Source: Methanosarcinales archaeon (GTDB lineage Archaea; Halobacteriota; Methanosarcinia; Methanosarcinales; Methanogasteraceae). Taken from it: DNA of 7,825 nt. The notes beneath the pieces are model-generated. The model made no database searches. It had not been told where the DNA came from and saw nothing but the letters and a program-made list of their open reading frames with translations. Below are positions 1 through 5,257 of this stretch, one piece after another. The first letter of the stretch is position 1, and the number at the start of each line of letters is the position of its first letter. A program made the position numbers and the translations under genes. Where the stretch lies: positions 1-7,825 of the forward strand of contig DAOWIV010000284.1 of NCBI GenBank assembly GCA_030640725.1. The letters are read 5' to 3'.

Positions 1-749
1 ACATACTCAAGCAGCCACGTCAGGAGCCCAACCGGGCACACGAGATAGCAGAACGGGCGATACACAAATATTGATGCGACCAGCACCGCCCCGACCAGAA
101 CTGCCAGCACCAGCTCGAAATGCCAGTCAAATAGCTCGAACGGATTCAGGATGTTCTGGTATGTGTAAAGATCGCTTCCTGTGGCGAGAACCATAATTAA
201 ACTAATAACAAATATCGAAATCCGGATGCCATTTGAGATCTTGAATGGCAGCTTGATCTTCTTTCCAAATGGTTCCGGAATTCTGTTTACGATCTCTTGC
301 AGTGCCCCAAACGGGCAGACCCATCCGCAGAACAGTTTCGCTCCGATGACTGACAAGCCGCCGATGAAGGTGAGCATCGTAGCTTTCTTAAGCGTGATCG
401 CACCGCCAGTTACGAGAGCCGTTATTGGGTCCACCACTGCCCGCAACGGGCTTGGCTGGTGCATGATCACCAGCACCCCGAAGAGCACAAAGACGACGCA
501 CATCAGGAGTGCCCGGATGTTTCGATTTATTTTGGTTGTTCTCAGGATGATAAGTCCTGCTAATGCAACAAGTCCCCCGAGAATAAATTTTAGCGATAAT
601 ATCTCAGTTGCGATGGATGCTATGTCTGTATTTCTGCCACCACCCGTACCGTCCCCTCCACCTTCCCCCTCTGCCAGAACCGGTGCACAGGTGAGCATAA
701 TAGACAGAACGATACAGACGACTAATATATGGATAGACTTTTGTTTCAT
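1..749 (-). CDS. Membrane 4Fe-4S polyferredoxin-type protein (NapH/YccM-like), C-terminus beyond the left edge
   Basis: The reading frame opens at ATG 747-749 and stays open to the window edge, giving 249 residues. Residues 1-26 look like a signal peptide (hydrophobic core, then PVLA before EGEG) followed by a Gly/Asp-rich linker (about 27-40). Hydrophobic segments lie near residues 51-70, 80-97, 123-140, 175-191 and 212-230. Two CX3CP motifs, CGWVCP (C141, C145) and CYLVCP (C234, C238), each sit at the end of a hydrophobic segment. This is the pattern of the Fer4_5 membrane domain of NapH, NosR and YccM, which anchors iron-sulfur centres and passes electrons across or along the membrane. Classical ferredoxin-type CX2CX2CX3C clusters would be expected further on, outside the window. 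An AGGGG sequence 6 nt before the ATG is a weak SD. The family assignment is solid; the electron donor and acceptor cannot be told from here. The next gene upstream on this strand encodes a secreted Asp/Cys-repeat protein. Confidence 0.85.
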   Translation of the reverse strand, partial: MKQKSIHILVVCIVLSIMLTCAPVLAEGEGGGDGTGGGRNTDIASIATEILSLKFILGGLVALAGLIILRTTKINRNIRALLMCVVFVLFGVLVIMHQPSPLRAVVDPITALVTGGAITLKKATMLTFIGGLSVIGAKLFCGWVCPFGALQEIVNRIPEPFGKKIKLPFKISNGIRISIFVISLIMVLATGSDLYTYQNILNPFELFDWHFELVLAVLVGAVLVASIFVYRPFCYLVCPVGLLTWLLEY

Positions 750-780
750 ATTCAACCCCTATTACATACCTTGATTCGGT

Positions 781-815
781 GTTTAAAAGATTTTTGATCC
801 TTAAAAAATAAAAAA
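781..815 (-). promoter_or_regulatory. AT-rich candidate promoter of the polyferredoxin gene
   Basis: Read on the minus strand, this stretch contains two TATA-like tracts: a T-rich run with a central A (about 802-815) and CTTTTAAAC (about 782-790). The second lies about 35-40 nt before the ATG at 749, which leaves a short leader that still includes the AGGGG sequence. The choice between the two boxes is open. The outer T-tract could equally be the U-run of the hairpin at 816-836. Confidence 0.4.
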
Positions 816-836
816 CGATTTTTTCACAAAAAATCG
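802..836 (-). terminator. AT-rich perfect hairpin followed by a T-tract
   Basis: CGATTTTTT (816-824), loop CAC (825-827) and AAAAAATCG (828-836) form a perfect 9-bp stem. On the minus strand it is followed at once by a T-rich run (815 down to 802). This is the layout of an intrinsic terminator, but the stem is mostly A-T. It lies downstream of the GC-rich hairpin at 931-959, so it may be a back-up terminator or simply the AT-rich edge of the promoter for the gene that starts at 749. Confidence 0.4.
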
Positions 837-930
837 AGTAAAAACTGCCCTTCGGGTGGGGATGGCGATATACTTTTTCGTAAATGGAAATGGTGCGTAG
901 AGTGACTGGACGCTATAGTGCATATACCAT

Positions 931-959
931 AAAAAAGAGTGCGTGGATATTTCACGCAC
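931..959 (-). terminator. Intrinsic-terminator-like hairpin after the Asp/Cys-repeat gene
   Basis: On the minus strand GTGCGTG (959-953), a 7-nt loop and CACGCAC (945-939) form a perfect 7-bp GC-rich stem. TC and then six T residues (936-931) follow. It begins 10 nt after the stop codon of the gene ending at 970. It should end that transcript, making the polyferredoxin gene a separate transcription unit. Confidence 0.65.
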
Positions 960-969
960 ACAGCACAGC

Positions 970-1365
970 TTATCGATTACGCCCTTTACCCTGTCCGCCA
1001 TTACCGCGACCGCTTCCATCTCGCGACCGCTCATAATCGTCGTCCTGTCCGTTCGGGATGCCGTCACCGTCAGAGTCCTTGCCGTTTATGCCGGTGTTGT
1101 CGCAGACACCATCGCCATCCTCGTCGACAAAGTTGCCACTGCCGCCGCATCCACCGCGTCCACGTCCGCAGTCGCCAAGATTGTCACATACACCATCGCC
1201 GTCTTCATCCACGAATCCCGGGCGGTCGCCGATGTTGTCACAGACACCGTCGCTGTCAGCATCCACGTATTGGGCACCGCCCTGACCGTACTGGGCGGCA
1301 ACAACTCCCGCGGAGAGCGCGACCAGTGCAACGATCAGGATTCCAGTCATTGTTCTTGTTTTCAT
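970..1365 (-). CDS. Small secreted protein with Asp-rich, Cys-containing calcium-binding-type repeats
   Basis: The product has 131 residues. Residues 1-24 form a signal peptide (MKTRT start, hydrophobic core, VVAA before Q25). The mature part carries three copies of a 12-residue unit, [Y/F]VD-x-D-x-DGVCDN, at residues 33-44, 51-62 and 79-90, and a fourth related unit, KDSDGDGIPNGQDDD, at 96-110. The DxDxDGxxD spacing is that of EF-hand and thrombospondin type-3 calcium loops. Each of the first three units also holds a Cys, and two more Cys lie in a Gly-rich spacer (C66, C73). The C-terminus is basic and Gly/Arg-rich. The ATG at 1363-1365 is chosen because AAGGTGA (1372-1378) sits 6 nt before it as an SD; the upstream in-frame GTG lies inside that SD. 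I infer that it is exported and binds calcium or another metal. I recall similar short repeat proteins near membrane 4Fe-4S proteins in other microbes but cannot check this here. No enzymatic domain is visible. Confidence 0.85.
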   Translation of the reverse strand: MKTRTMTGILIVALVALSAGVVAAQYGQGGAQYVDADSDGVCDNIGDRPGFVDEDGDGVCDNLGDCGRGRGGCGGSGNFVDEDGDGVCDNTGINGKDSDGDGIPNGQDDDYERSRDGSGRGNGGQGKGRNR

Positions 1366-1391
1366 TGTTGTTTTCACCTTGTTCGAGTTTA

Positions 1392-1403
1392 GCCCATTTG
1401 GGC
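1392..1403. promoter_or_regulatory. Short perfect dyad near the predicted transcript start of the Asp/Cys-repeat gene
   Basis: GCCCA-TT-TGGGC is a perfect 5-bp dyad lying about where transcription should begin, roughly 26 bp after the TATA box at 1424-1436. It could be a repressor operator or a 5'-end hairpin. The role is inferred from position only. Confidence 0.3.
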
Positions 1404-1423
1404 AATACTCAATTAGTGGGTTC

Positions 1424-1436
1424 GATATATATAATT
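1424..1436 (-). promoter_or_regulatory. TATA box of the Asp/Cys-repeat gene
   Basis: On the minus strand this reads AATTATATATATC, a strong archaeal TATA element. A start point about 26 bp downstream would fall near 1404. That leaves a leader of about 40 nt that contains the SD at 1372-1378. Confidence 0.6.
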
Positions 1437-1479
1437 ATTCCCAAATTATATCCAAATCTCACCCGAATCGTGCCCAAAT

Positions 1480-1785
1480 TCATTCCGAACTGAGGTACAG
1501 CAGCACCAAAAGCGCCATAAATTCGAGTATGTCCGGTATCACGTCAAGCGGTCCGAGTACGCACATCCGACGCCCGCCCGCAGCATGCATGCATGGAGTC
1601 GATGTGACCGCATGTAAGAGCAAAAGAAACGCAAATATCATCAAACCCAGCGTGAACTTCGATTTGATCTGTGCGTAACTTCGAATATAAATAGCAAGCA
1701 ATATTACCAGCAGCACCACATTTGCCGTGGTCATCACCGTCTTGGCATTCATTATAAATACAGGATCATACATGAATATTTGCAT
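1480..1785 (-). CDS. Small three-segment membrane protein paired with a winged-helix regulator
   Basis: The product has 101 residues with hydrophobic segments at about 16-34, 44-62 and 79-98. The first two are joined by a short basic loop (IRSYAQIKSKFTLGL). The second and third are joined by a loop with C65, C75 and two Arg. The last part (DVIPDILEFMALL) mixes acidic residues into the segment. There is no signal peptide. It starts 12 nt after the regulator's stop codon, with GGTGA 4 nt before the ATG, so the two genes should be co-transcribed. I do not recognise a named family with certainty. The plan resembles the small multi-spanning proteins often found after ArsR-type regulators in methanogens and haloarchaea. 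A sensory or anti-regulator role at the membrane is possible, but nothing in the sequence proves it. Confidence 0.75.
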   Translation of the reverse strand: MQIFMYDPVFIMNAKTVMTTANVVLLVILLAIYIRSYAQIKSKFTLGLMIFAFLLLLHAVTSTPCMHAAGGRRMCVLGPLDVIPDILEFMALLVLLYLSSE

Positions 1786-1797
1786 ATTATCACCGCT

Positions 1798-2085
1798 TCA
1801 CTTGAATTTATTCCCAATTTTCTCCCAAATCTCTTCGAAGAGTGCGTAATTATCTTCCATGGTCTGGGAGAGGAAATACATCGCGCCATAGCCATTTCCG
1901 GTGGATGTGACCACGTTGTTCTCGGAAAGAACCTTGAGATGGTGTCTTATTGTCTTGTAGTCCAATTCCAGCACTTCTGACAACTGATTGGCATTGTACG
2001 GGCGGTCGTGCAGTGTCTTGATCATTCTTGCACGGTTCACTCCGCCTCTTGTGCCTGCGATCAGCCACCAGAGCACGCGCTTCAT
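1798..2085 (-). CDS. Winged helix-turn-helix transcriptional regulator (ArsR-like)
   Basis: The product has 95 residues. Residues 14-58 form the DNA-binding core: a helix with RARMIKTLHDRP, then NANQLSEVLELDYKTIRHHLKVLSENNVV, the helix-turn-helix with its recognition helix at about 43-56. The wing follows (TGNGYGAMYFLS, about 62-73), and a short amphipathic C-terminal helix (about 76-93) may serve for dimer contacts. No Cys metal-site motif of the classical ArsR metal sensors is present, so a metal sensor is unlikely. No SD precedes the ATG. A TATA box centred 27 bp upstream would place the transcript start at or next to the ATG, so the message is probably leaderless. It is the first gene of a unit with the membrane protein ending at 1480. 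The ligand is unknown. Confidence 0.85.
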   Translation of the reverse strand: MKRVLWWLIAGTRGGVNRARMIKTLHDRPYNANQLSEVLELDYKTIRHHLKVLSENNVVTSTGNGYGAMYFLSQTMEDNYALFEEIWEKIGNKFK

Positions 2086-2098
2086 GGTATTGATTTGG

Positions 2099-2117
2099 TG
2101 TACATGTCTTATATCTT
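2099..2117 (-). promoter_or_regulatory. TATA box and adjoining dyad of the winged-helix regulator gene
   Basis: CTTATATCTT (2108-2117; AAGATATAAG on the minus strand) is centred 27 bp before the ATG at 2085, the normal TATA-to-start distance. Directly after it, between box and start, are the overlapping palindromes TGTACA (2099-2104) and ACATGT (2102-2107). This is a natural position for a repressor and may be an autoregulatory site. Confidence 0.5.
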
Positions 2118-2183
2118 GAGTCTGACGAATTGCCAGCTCACGCGATTTGTAGCCAGATTTCGGAGTTGCTGTTGGTTCAATCC

Positions 2184-2213
2184 CCGCGTCATCCGGAATA
2201 ACAAGTCACGCGG
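2184..2213. repeat. Inverted repeat upstream of bud32
   Basis: CCGCGT (2184-2189) and ACGCGG (2208-2213) are perfect complements around an 18-nt loop. The related word TCACGCG occurs at 2138-2144 and again at 2206-2212. The repeat lies between the divergent promoters of the winged-helix gene and bud32. Its function is unknown and a chance GC-rich match is possible. Confidence 0.3.
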
Positions 2214-2257
2214 CGAACAATGATCGTTAATACAGGTGCCTGTGAGAATTGGTATTC

Positions 2258-2845
2258 ATGGATCAGCAGGTAGCAGCCGGGGCAGAAGCCGTGATCGAGC
2301 GCAGCGGCGATCTGGTCATCAAGCGGCGGGTACCAAAGAACTACAGGCTCCCCGATCTTGACACACGGATCAGAGCCTCAAGAACCCGAATTGAGGCGAA
2401 ACTCATATCAGAAGCACGCAGATGCGGAGTTCCGACGCCGATCATCCATGATGTCGATATCATGGATTACACGATCACGATGGAGTTTATCGCTGGGCAG
2501 CCGCTGAAGAACGTGCTGGATCTGCGGATGAGCGAGCGTGTCGGCGAGCTTGTCGGCAGGTTGCATGGCTGCGGGATCATTCACGGCGATCTCACGACCT
2601 CAAATTTGATTTTGCACGATGGCGATGAACGGATATATTTCATTGATTTTGGGCTTGGCTACTTCGAAAAGAGCGTGGAAGCGCAGGGCGTCGATGTGCA
2701 TGTCCTCTTCCAGACGTTTGTGAGCACACACGGCGATCCGGGACTTGAGGATGCGTTTTCGGCAGGATACCGGCGGACGTTTGCAGAAGCTGATCAGGTG
2801 CTTGCTCGTGTGCGCGAGATCGAGGCGCGGGGGAGGTATCTGTGA
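2258..2845 (+). CDS. bud32: Bud32, KEOPS complex kinase/ATPase (stand-alone form)
   Basis: The 195-residue product is a minimal kinase of the PRPK/Bud32 family. As part of KEOPS (Kae1, Bud32, Cgi121, Pcc1) it supports threonylcarbamoyl transfer to A37 of ANN-decoding tRNAs (t6A); its ATPase activity regulates Kae1. Visible motifs are VIKRRVPKNYR with the ATP-binding Lys (K22), the family signature RIRASRTRIEAKL (37-49) followed by GVPTP, the hinge MEFIAGQPL (75-83), the catalytic loop HGDLTTSN (109-116), the metal-binding DFG (130-132), and the family tail with VSTHGDP and a terminal RGRYL. Length matches single Bud32 proteins. The ATG at 2258 is preferred because the family N-terminus (GAEA about 8 residues in) fits; an in-frame TTG at 2249 has AGGTG 10 nt upstream and is a real alternative. 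An in-frame stop at 2243-2245 rules out fusion to an upstream Kae1. It ends 9 nt from the stop of ahbB on the other strand. Confidence 0.93.
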   Translation: MDQQVAAGAEAVIERSGDLVIKRRVPKNYRLPDLDTRIRASRTRIEAKLISEARRCGVPTPIIHDVDIMDYTITMEFIAGQPLKNVLDLRMSERVGELVGRLHGCGIIHGDLTTSNLILHDGDERIYFIDFGLGYFEKSVEAQGVDVHVLFQTFVSTHGDPGLEDAFSAGYRRTFAEADQVLARVREIEARGRYL

Positions 2846-2854
2846 TTACATCTG

Positions 2855-3313
2855 TTATATCCGCACGCCAGTCTTCTTAAACTCTTTTTCGCTGAACAAA
2901 ATAATATAATCAGAGATGCCCGTAGCCCGCGAGATCTCCTGCGCGATGTGTTCACATTCCTCTTTTGTGCGGGCATGAACCATTGTGTACAGGTTATAAT
3001 CCCAGTCCGGGCATCTTGCGCGCTCGTAACAGTGCGAAACCTCATCAAATCCCGCCATTATAGCCCCTGCCCCCTCGATGCGCTCATCAGGGACATTCCA
3101 GACACACATCGCATTTGCAACGATACCAAGTGCGCGATGCCCGATCGACGCCCCGAACCTGCGGAGGATACCCCGGTCGATCATCGAACCGATCCTCCTG
3201 ACGGCGTCTTCCTCTGAAATGTCCAGTTCGAGTGCAATTTTTTTGAAAGGCTCCGGAACAAGCTTAATTCCGTTTTGCGTGAGTTTTATCAGTTGCATAT
3301 CAATAACATTCAT
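2855..3313 (-). CDS. ahbB: Siroheme decarboxylase, AhbB subunit
   Basis: The 152-residue product belongs to the Lrp/AsnC-like AhbA/AhbB/NirD-L family. With AhbA it decarboxylates siroheme at C12 and C18 to didecarboxysiroheme, a step of the alternative heme pathway of archaea and sulfate reducers. An N-terminal winged helix (about 4-55: LIKLTQNGIKLV through RRIGSMIDRGILRRFGAS) is followed by a ferredoxin-like domain (about 60-152). Family marks are GHRALG (58-63), the heme/siroheme-site motif SHCYER (93-98), DWDYNLYTMVH (103-113) and the closing KKTGVRI. AhbB forms usually carry the longer stretch between SHxYxR and YNLY, here with ARCPDWD, which separates it from the neighbouring AhbA. Its ATG comes 2 nt after the ahbA stop. 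The SD GGGTG lies in the last codons of ahbA, so the subunits should be made together. Confidence 0.92.
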   Translation of the reverse strand: MNVIDMQLIKLTQNGIKLVPEPFKKIALELDISEEDAVRRIGSMIDRGILRRFGASIGHRALGIVANAMCVWNVPDERIEGAGAIMAGFDEVSHCYERARCPDWDYNLYTMVHARTKEECEHIAQEISRATGISDYIILFSEKEFKKTGVRI

Positions 3314-3315
3314 GA

Positions 3316-3774
3316 TTACACCCTGAACCTTACGCCAATCTTGAACATCCGCTCAACCGGGAGATCGAGAAACGGGTAGCCCGTTTTTTTGATTTCGCTC
3401 AATATCTCAAGCAATCGCGATTTGCTCCGTGCAGATACTGTGAACCACAAATTGTACGTACCCGGGCGCAGATAATTGTGCGACACCTCGTCAAAGCCGT
3501 TGATCTGCATGGCAACCTTACCGATCTCGTGCTCTGGCACCCGCATCGCGATGAGCGTGCTAAATCCCCCGATTTTTCTTGTGTCGATGATCGGACCGAT
3601 TCTCCGTATGGCGCCAAGTTCTGTGAGTTTCTTGAGGTGGCTAATGACCGCCTCTTCAGATACGCCGATCTGTTCTCCAAGTGTACGAAAAGGGCGGGAA
3701 TCCAGCGGGAAGTCCAGCTGAACCATATTTATCAGTTGTCTGTCGATATCATCGAGTTCTTTTTGGTCTATCAT
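3316..3774 (-). CDS. ahbA: Siroheme decarboxylase, AhbA subunit
   Basis: The 152-residue paralogue of AhbB is the partner subunit of siroheme decarboxylase. The N-terminal winged helix spans about 5-58 (LDDIDRQLINMVQLDFPLDSRPF, then EEAVISHLKKLTELGAIRRIGP). The ferredoxin-like domain follows, with IDTRKIGGFSTLIAMRVP (63-80), SHNYLR (99-104), YNLWFT (107-112) and a closing FKIGVRF (144-150). No good SD stands before the ATG. Instead, the start overlaps the nop10 stop as ATGA (3771-3774), so translation probably depends on re-initiation by ribosomes finishing nop10. The AsnC-like fold means automatic annotation may label it a transcription regulator; the SHNY and YNLW motifs and the tandem partner argue for the enzyme. 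The downstream enzymes AhbC and AhbD are not in this window. Confidence 0.92.
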   Translation of the reverse strand: MIDQKELDDIDRQLINMVQLDFPLDSRPFRTLGEQIGVSEEAVISHLKKLTELGAIRRIGPIIDTRKIGGFSTLIAMRVPEHEIGKVAMQINGFDEVSHNYLRPGTYNLWFTVSARSKSRLLEILSEIKKTGYPFLDLPVERMFKIGVRFRV

Positions 3775-3950
3775 CGTGAAATCGATCCATTATTGTGAAA
3801 TGCCTTCATACGACGTCGGTATGCGCCATATCGATCTTCCGGTGAGAATCTGGCTGGACGCGGGTTTACGGTGGCAGAACCACACACAGGACAAGTTTCT
3901 TCCAGTGTATATCTGTTACACTGAGTACATTTAAGGATTTTCGATTTCAT
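3771..3950 (-). CDS. nop10: Nop10, H/ACA ribonucleoprotein subunit
   Basis: The 59-residue product is the small Nop10 protein that binds Cbf5 (pseudouridine synthase) in H/ACA guide RNPs, which modify rRNA. The archaeal zinc ribbon is clear: CTQC (C8, C11) and CPVC (C20, C23). It is followed by the conserved tail PRPARFSPEDRYGAYRR that packs against Cbf5. Length is typical of archaeal Nop10. The ATG at 3950 is chosen over upstream in-frame codons because the family starts just before the first Cys and AGGA stands 4 nt before it. It begins 17 nt after the eIF2 alpha stop and overlaps ahbA by ATGA. The eIF2 alpha-Nop10 neighbourhood is a common archaeal arrangement. Confidence 0.95.
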   Translation of the reverse strand: MKSKILKCTQCNRYTLEETCPVCGSATVNPRPARFSPEDRYGAYRRRMKAFHNNGSISR

Positions 3951-3967
3951 AACATCCTGTCGGTATT

Positions 3968-4747
3968 TTACGCCTTTGCAGGCTCTTCGTGCCGGTGGAA
4001 TGTGCCGGTTCCGTTGCAATGCTGTATCTCATCTATCGCACGCTCTGCAGCACCTTTCAGCACCTTCTCTGCCAGTTTGTAGTCCGGTGCGGTGACCTGC
4101 AGGCGATATCGTGGAGCGCCCACATAGCGGACGGTGAGCGTGATATCGTCGCCCTCATCGACCGCAGCCGCTGCAAGTGATGCTTTGATCCGATCCACGC
4201 CATCGGGTTCGGGACACATCAGATCCACGAAACCAGTAATATTGACAAAAGGAACCTTCACGTTCTCGTTTGCAACCTTGGCGATCTGGCTTGCGTGTTC
4301 CTTCGCAATGCCGGCGTCATCCAGCACCGATGCGCCAGAGATCACAACCTCCTCAAAAGCGTTGTACAGACCGCCGAACGAATCGATCAGCTTGTCTGCG
4401 ATCTGATGCCTCGTGTCATCATCCTCGATTGCGAAGTTGAGCCATTTCTCTGCACGGATTTCGATTTTCCATTCCTGGATCTTCTCTCTCCGCTGATGCT
4501 CGTTCACATCCTTGTACGACATATCGATGTGACCGCGCTGCGGGTTCACAGCAAGCACCTTGCACACGATCTTCTGCCCTTCGCGTACATAATCCCTGAT
4601 GTACTTCACCCACCCGGCAGCCACCTCAGAGATATGGATCATACCCTCCTTTGCACCGTATTCGTCCAGTTCTGCAAATACGCCAAAATCCATCACCTTC
4701 GTGACGGTGCACACGACCAGATCACCTGATTTTGGCCAGTCTCGCAT
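3968..4747 (-). CDS. eif2a: Translation initiation factor aIF2, alpha subunit
   Basis: The 259-residue product is the alpha subunit of the heterotrimeric factor that delivers initiator Met-tRNA to the ribosome. An S1 RNA-binding domain covers about 8-79 (GDLVVCTVTKVMDFGVFAEL, MIHISEV, KVLAVNPQRGHIDMSYKDV). The helical domain follows (about 85-170, beginning with RREKIQEWK), then the C-terminal alpha/beta domain that binds the gamma subunit (about 173-250, with VDLMCPEPDGVDRIKASL and APRYRLQVTAPDYK). The position matching the regulatory Ser51 of eukaryotic eIF2 alpha appears to be Ala43 (HISEVA), so the eukaryotic phosphorylation switch is not expected at that site. The ATG at 4747 has GGAGTGA 5 nt upstream; that SD overlaps the rps27e stop, and an in-frame GTG at 4756 lies inside it and is rejected as start. 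Confidence 0.95.
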   Translation of the reverse strand: MRDWPKSGDLVVCTVTKVMDFGVFAELDEYGAKEGMIHISEVAAGWVKYIRDYVREGQKIVCKVLAVNPQRGHIDMSYKDVNEHQRREKIQEWKIEIRAEKWLNFAIEDDDTRHQIADKLIDSFGGLYNAFEEVVISGASVLDDAGIAKEHASQIAKVANENVKVPFVNITGFVDLMCPEPDGVDRIKASLAAAAVDEGDDITLTVRYVGAPRYRLQVTAPDYKLAEKVLKGAAERAIDEIQHCNGTGTFHRHEEPAKA

Positions 4748-4752
4748 AATAA

Positions 4753-4953
4753 TCACTCCAGAACTTCAAGGATCGGGGCAAGTATCTTAGCTCTGCCACC
4801 CTTTGGCTCTACAAGTGCTCGCCCGCAGACTATGCATTTCACGTGAGTGCTCGCGCTTCCGAAGACAACCTGTTCGTTTTCGCAGTCCGTGCACTTGACC
4901 CGCAGAAACCTGCTCTTCGGGGCAGGTGTTATATTTTCATTGCTTTTCGCCAT
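4753..4953 (-). CDS. rps27e: 30S ribosomal protein S27e
   Basis: The 66-residue product is a zinc-ribbon ribosomal protein of the archaeal and eukaryotic small subunit. Zinc ligands are CTDC (C21, C24) and CIVC (C40, C43), with the conserved surroundings SRFLRVKCTDCENEQVVFG and CGRALVEPKGG. Its ATG is 2 nt after the L44e stop. The SD GGTGG (4961-4965) lies within the last codons of L44e, so the two are tightly coupled. The same frame stays open far upstream (to 5340), but that part overlaps L44e and resembles no protein, so the start is placed here. Confidence 0.95.
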   Translation of the reverse strand: MAKSNENITPAPKSRFLRVKCTDCENEQVVFGSASTHVKCIVCGRALVEPKGGRAKILAPILEVLE

Positions 4954-4955
4954 AA

Positions 4956-5234
4956 CTATTCCACCAGTTCGAATTTGGATGCTCTGAAACACTTTCTCAC
5001 ATGCGCCTTGCTGCATTCGGTGCACCGGTACCTGAGATGAACCTTTTTGGTCGGCTTGTCGCCACCAGGGACTTTTGAGAACTTTCCACTGTTCCCGATA
5101 CCGCTCTGTCGCTTCTTCTGCCGCGCGATTCTGGTCATGGATGATGCTTTTGCCGGTTTCACCCGCTCCACCTTGTGTGTGGTGTGCTTGTTGCAGTACG
5201 GGCAATGCGTTCGAAATTGTGCTGGCATTTTCAT
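4956..5234 (-). CDS. rpl44e: 50S ribosomal protein L44e
   Basis: The 92-residue product is the zinc-binding large-subunit protein L44e (eL42 family). It starts MKMPAQFRTHCPYC, has a basic central part (residues 25-65), and ends with RYRCTECSKAH and ASKFELVE. Zinc ligands are C11, C14, C71 and C74. Length is normal. The ATG at 5234 is chosen because GGTGA stands 7 nt before it; an in-frame GTG at 5246 falls within that SD. This is the first gene of the transcript L44e-S27e-aIF2 alpha-Nop10-AhbA-AhbB. A promoter candidate lies at 5258-5280. Confidence 0.96.
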   Translation of the reverse strand: MKMPAQFRTHCPYCNKHTTHKVERVKPAKASSMTRIARQKKRQSGIGNSGKFSKVPGGDKPTKKVHLRYRCTECSKAHVRKCFRASKFELVE

Positions 5235-5257
5235 TGACGTTTTCACCTTTGATCTGA

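Noticed and set aside
181..774. Plus-strand open frame of 197 codons opposite the polyferredoxin gene
   Set aside because: The minus strand encodes a coherent membrane protein with two CX3CP motifs; the plus frame has no recognisable domain.
943..1392. Plus-strand open frames (several) opposite the Asp/Cys-repeat gene
   Set aside because: They arise because the Asp/Gly-rich repeat DNA lacks stop codons in several frames. The minus-strand product has a signal peptide, SD, TATA box and terminator.
2171..2189. tRNA fragment or attachment site based on the GGTTCAATCC word
   Set aside because: The flanking bases do not form a T-stem, no acceptor stem is present, and no integrase or flanking repeat is found.
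2855..3774. Pair of Lrp/AsnC transcription regulators
   Set aside because: The fold is AsnC-like, but SHCYER/SHNYLR with YNLY/YNLW and the tandem arrangement identify the siroheme decarboxylase subunits.
4295..4729. Plus-strand 144-codon frame opposite aIF2 alpha
   Set aside because: It is a mirror frame of a conserved gene with no family resemblance or good start context.
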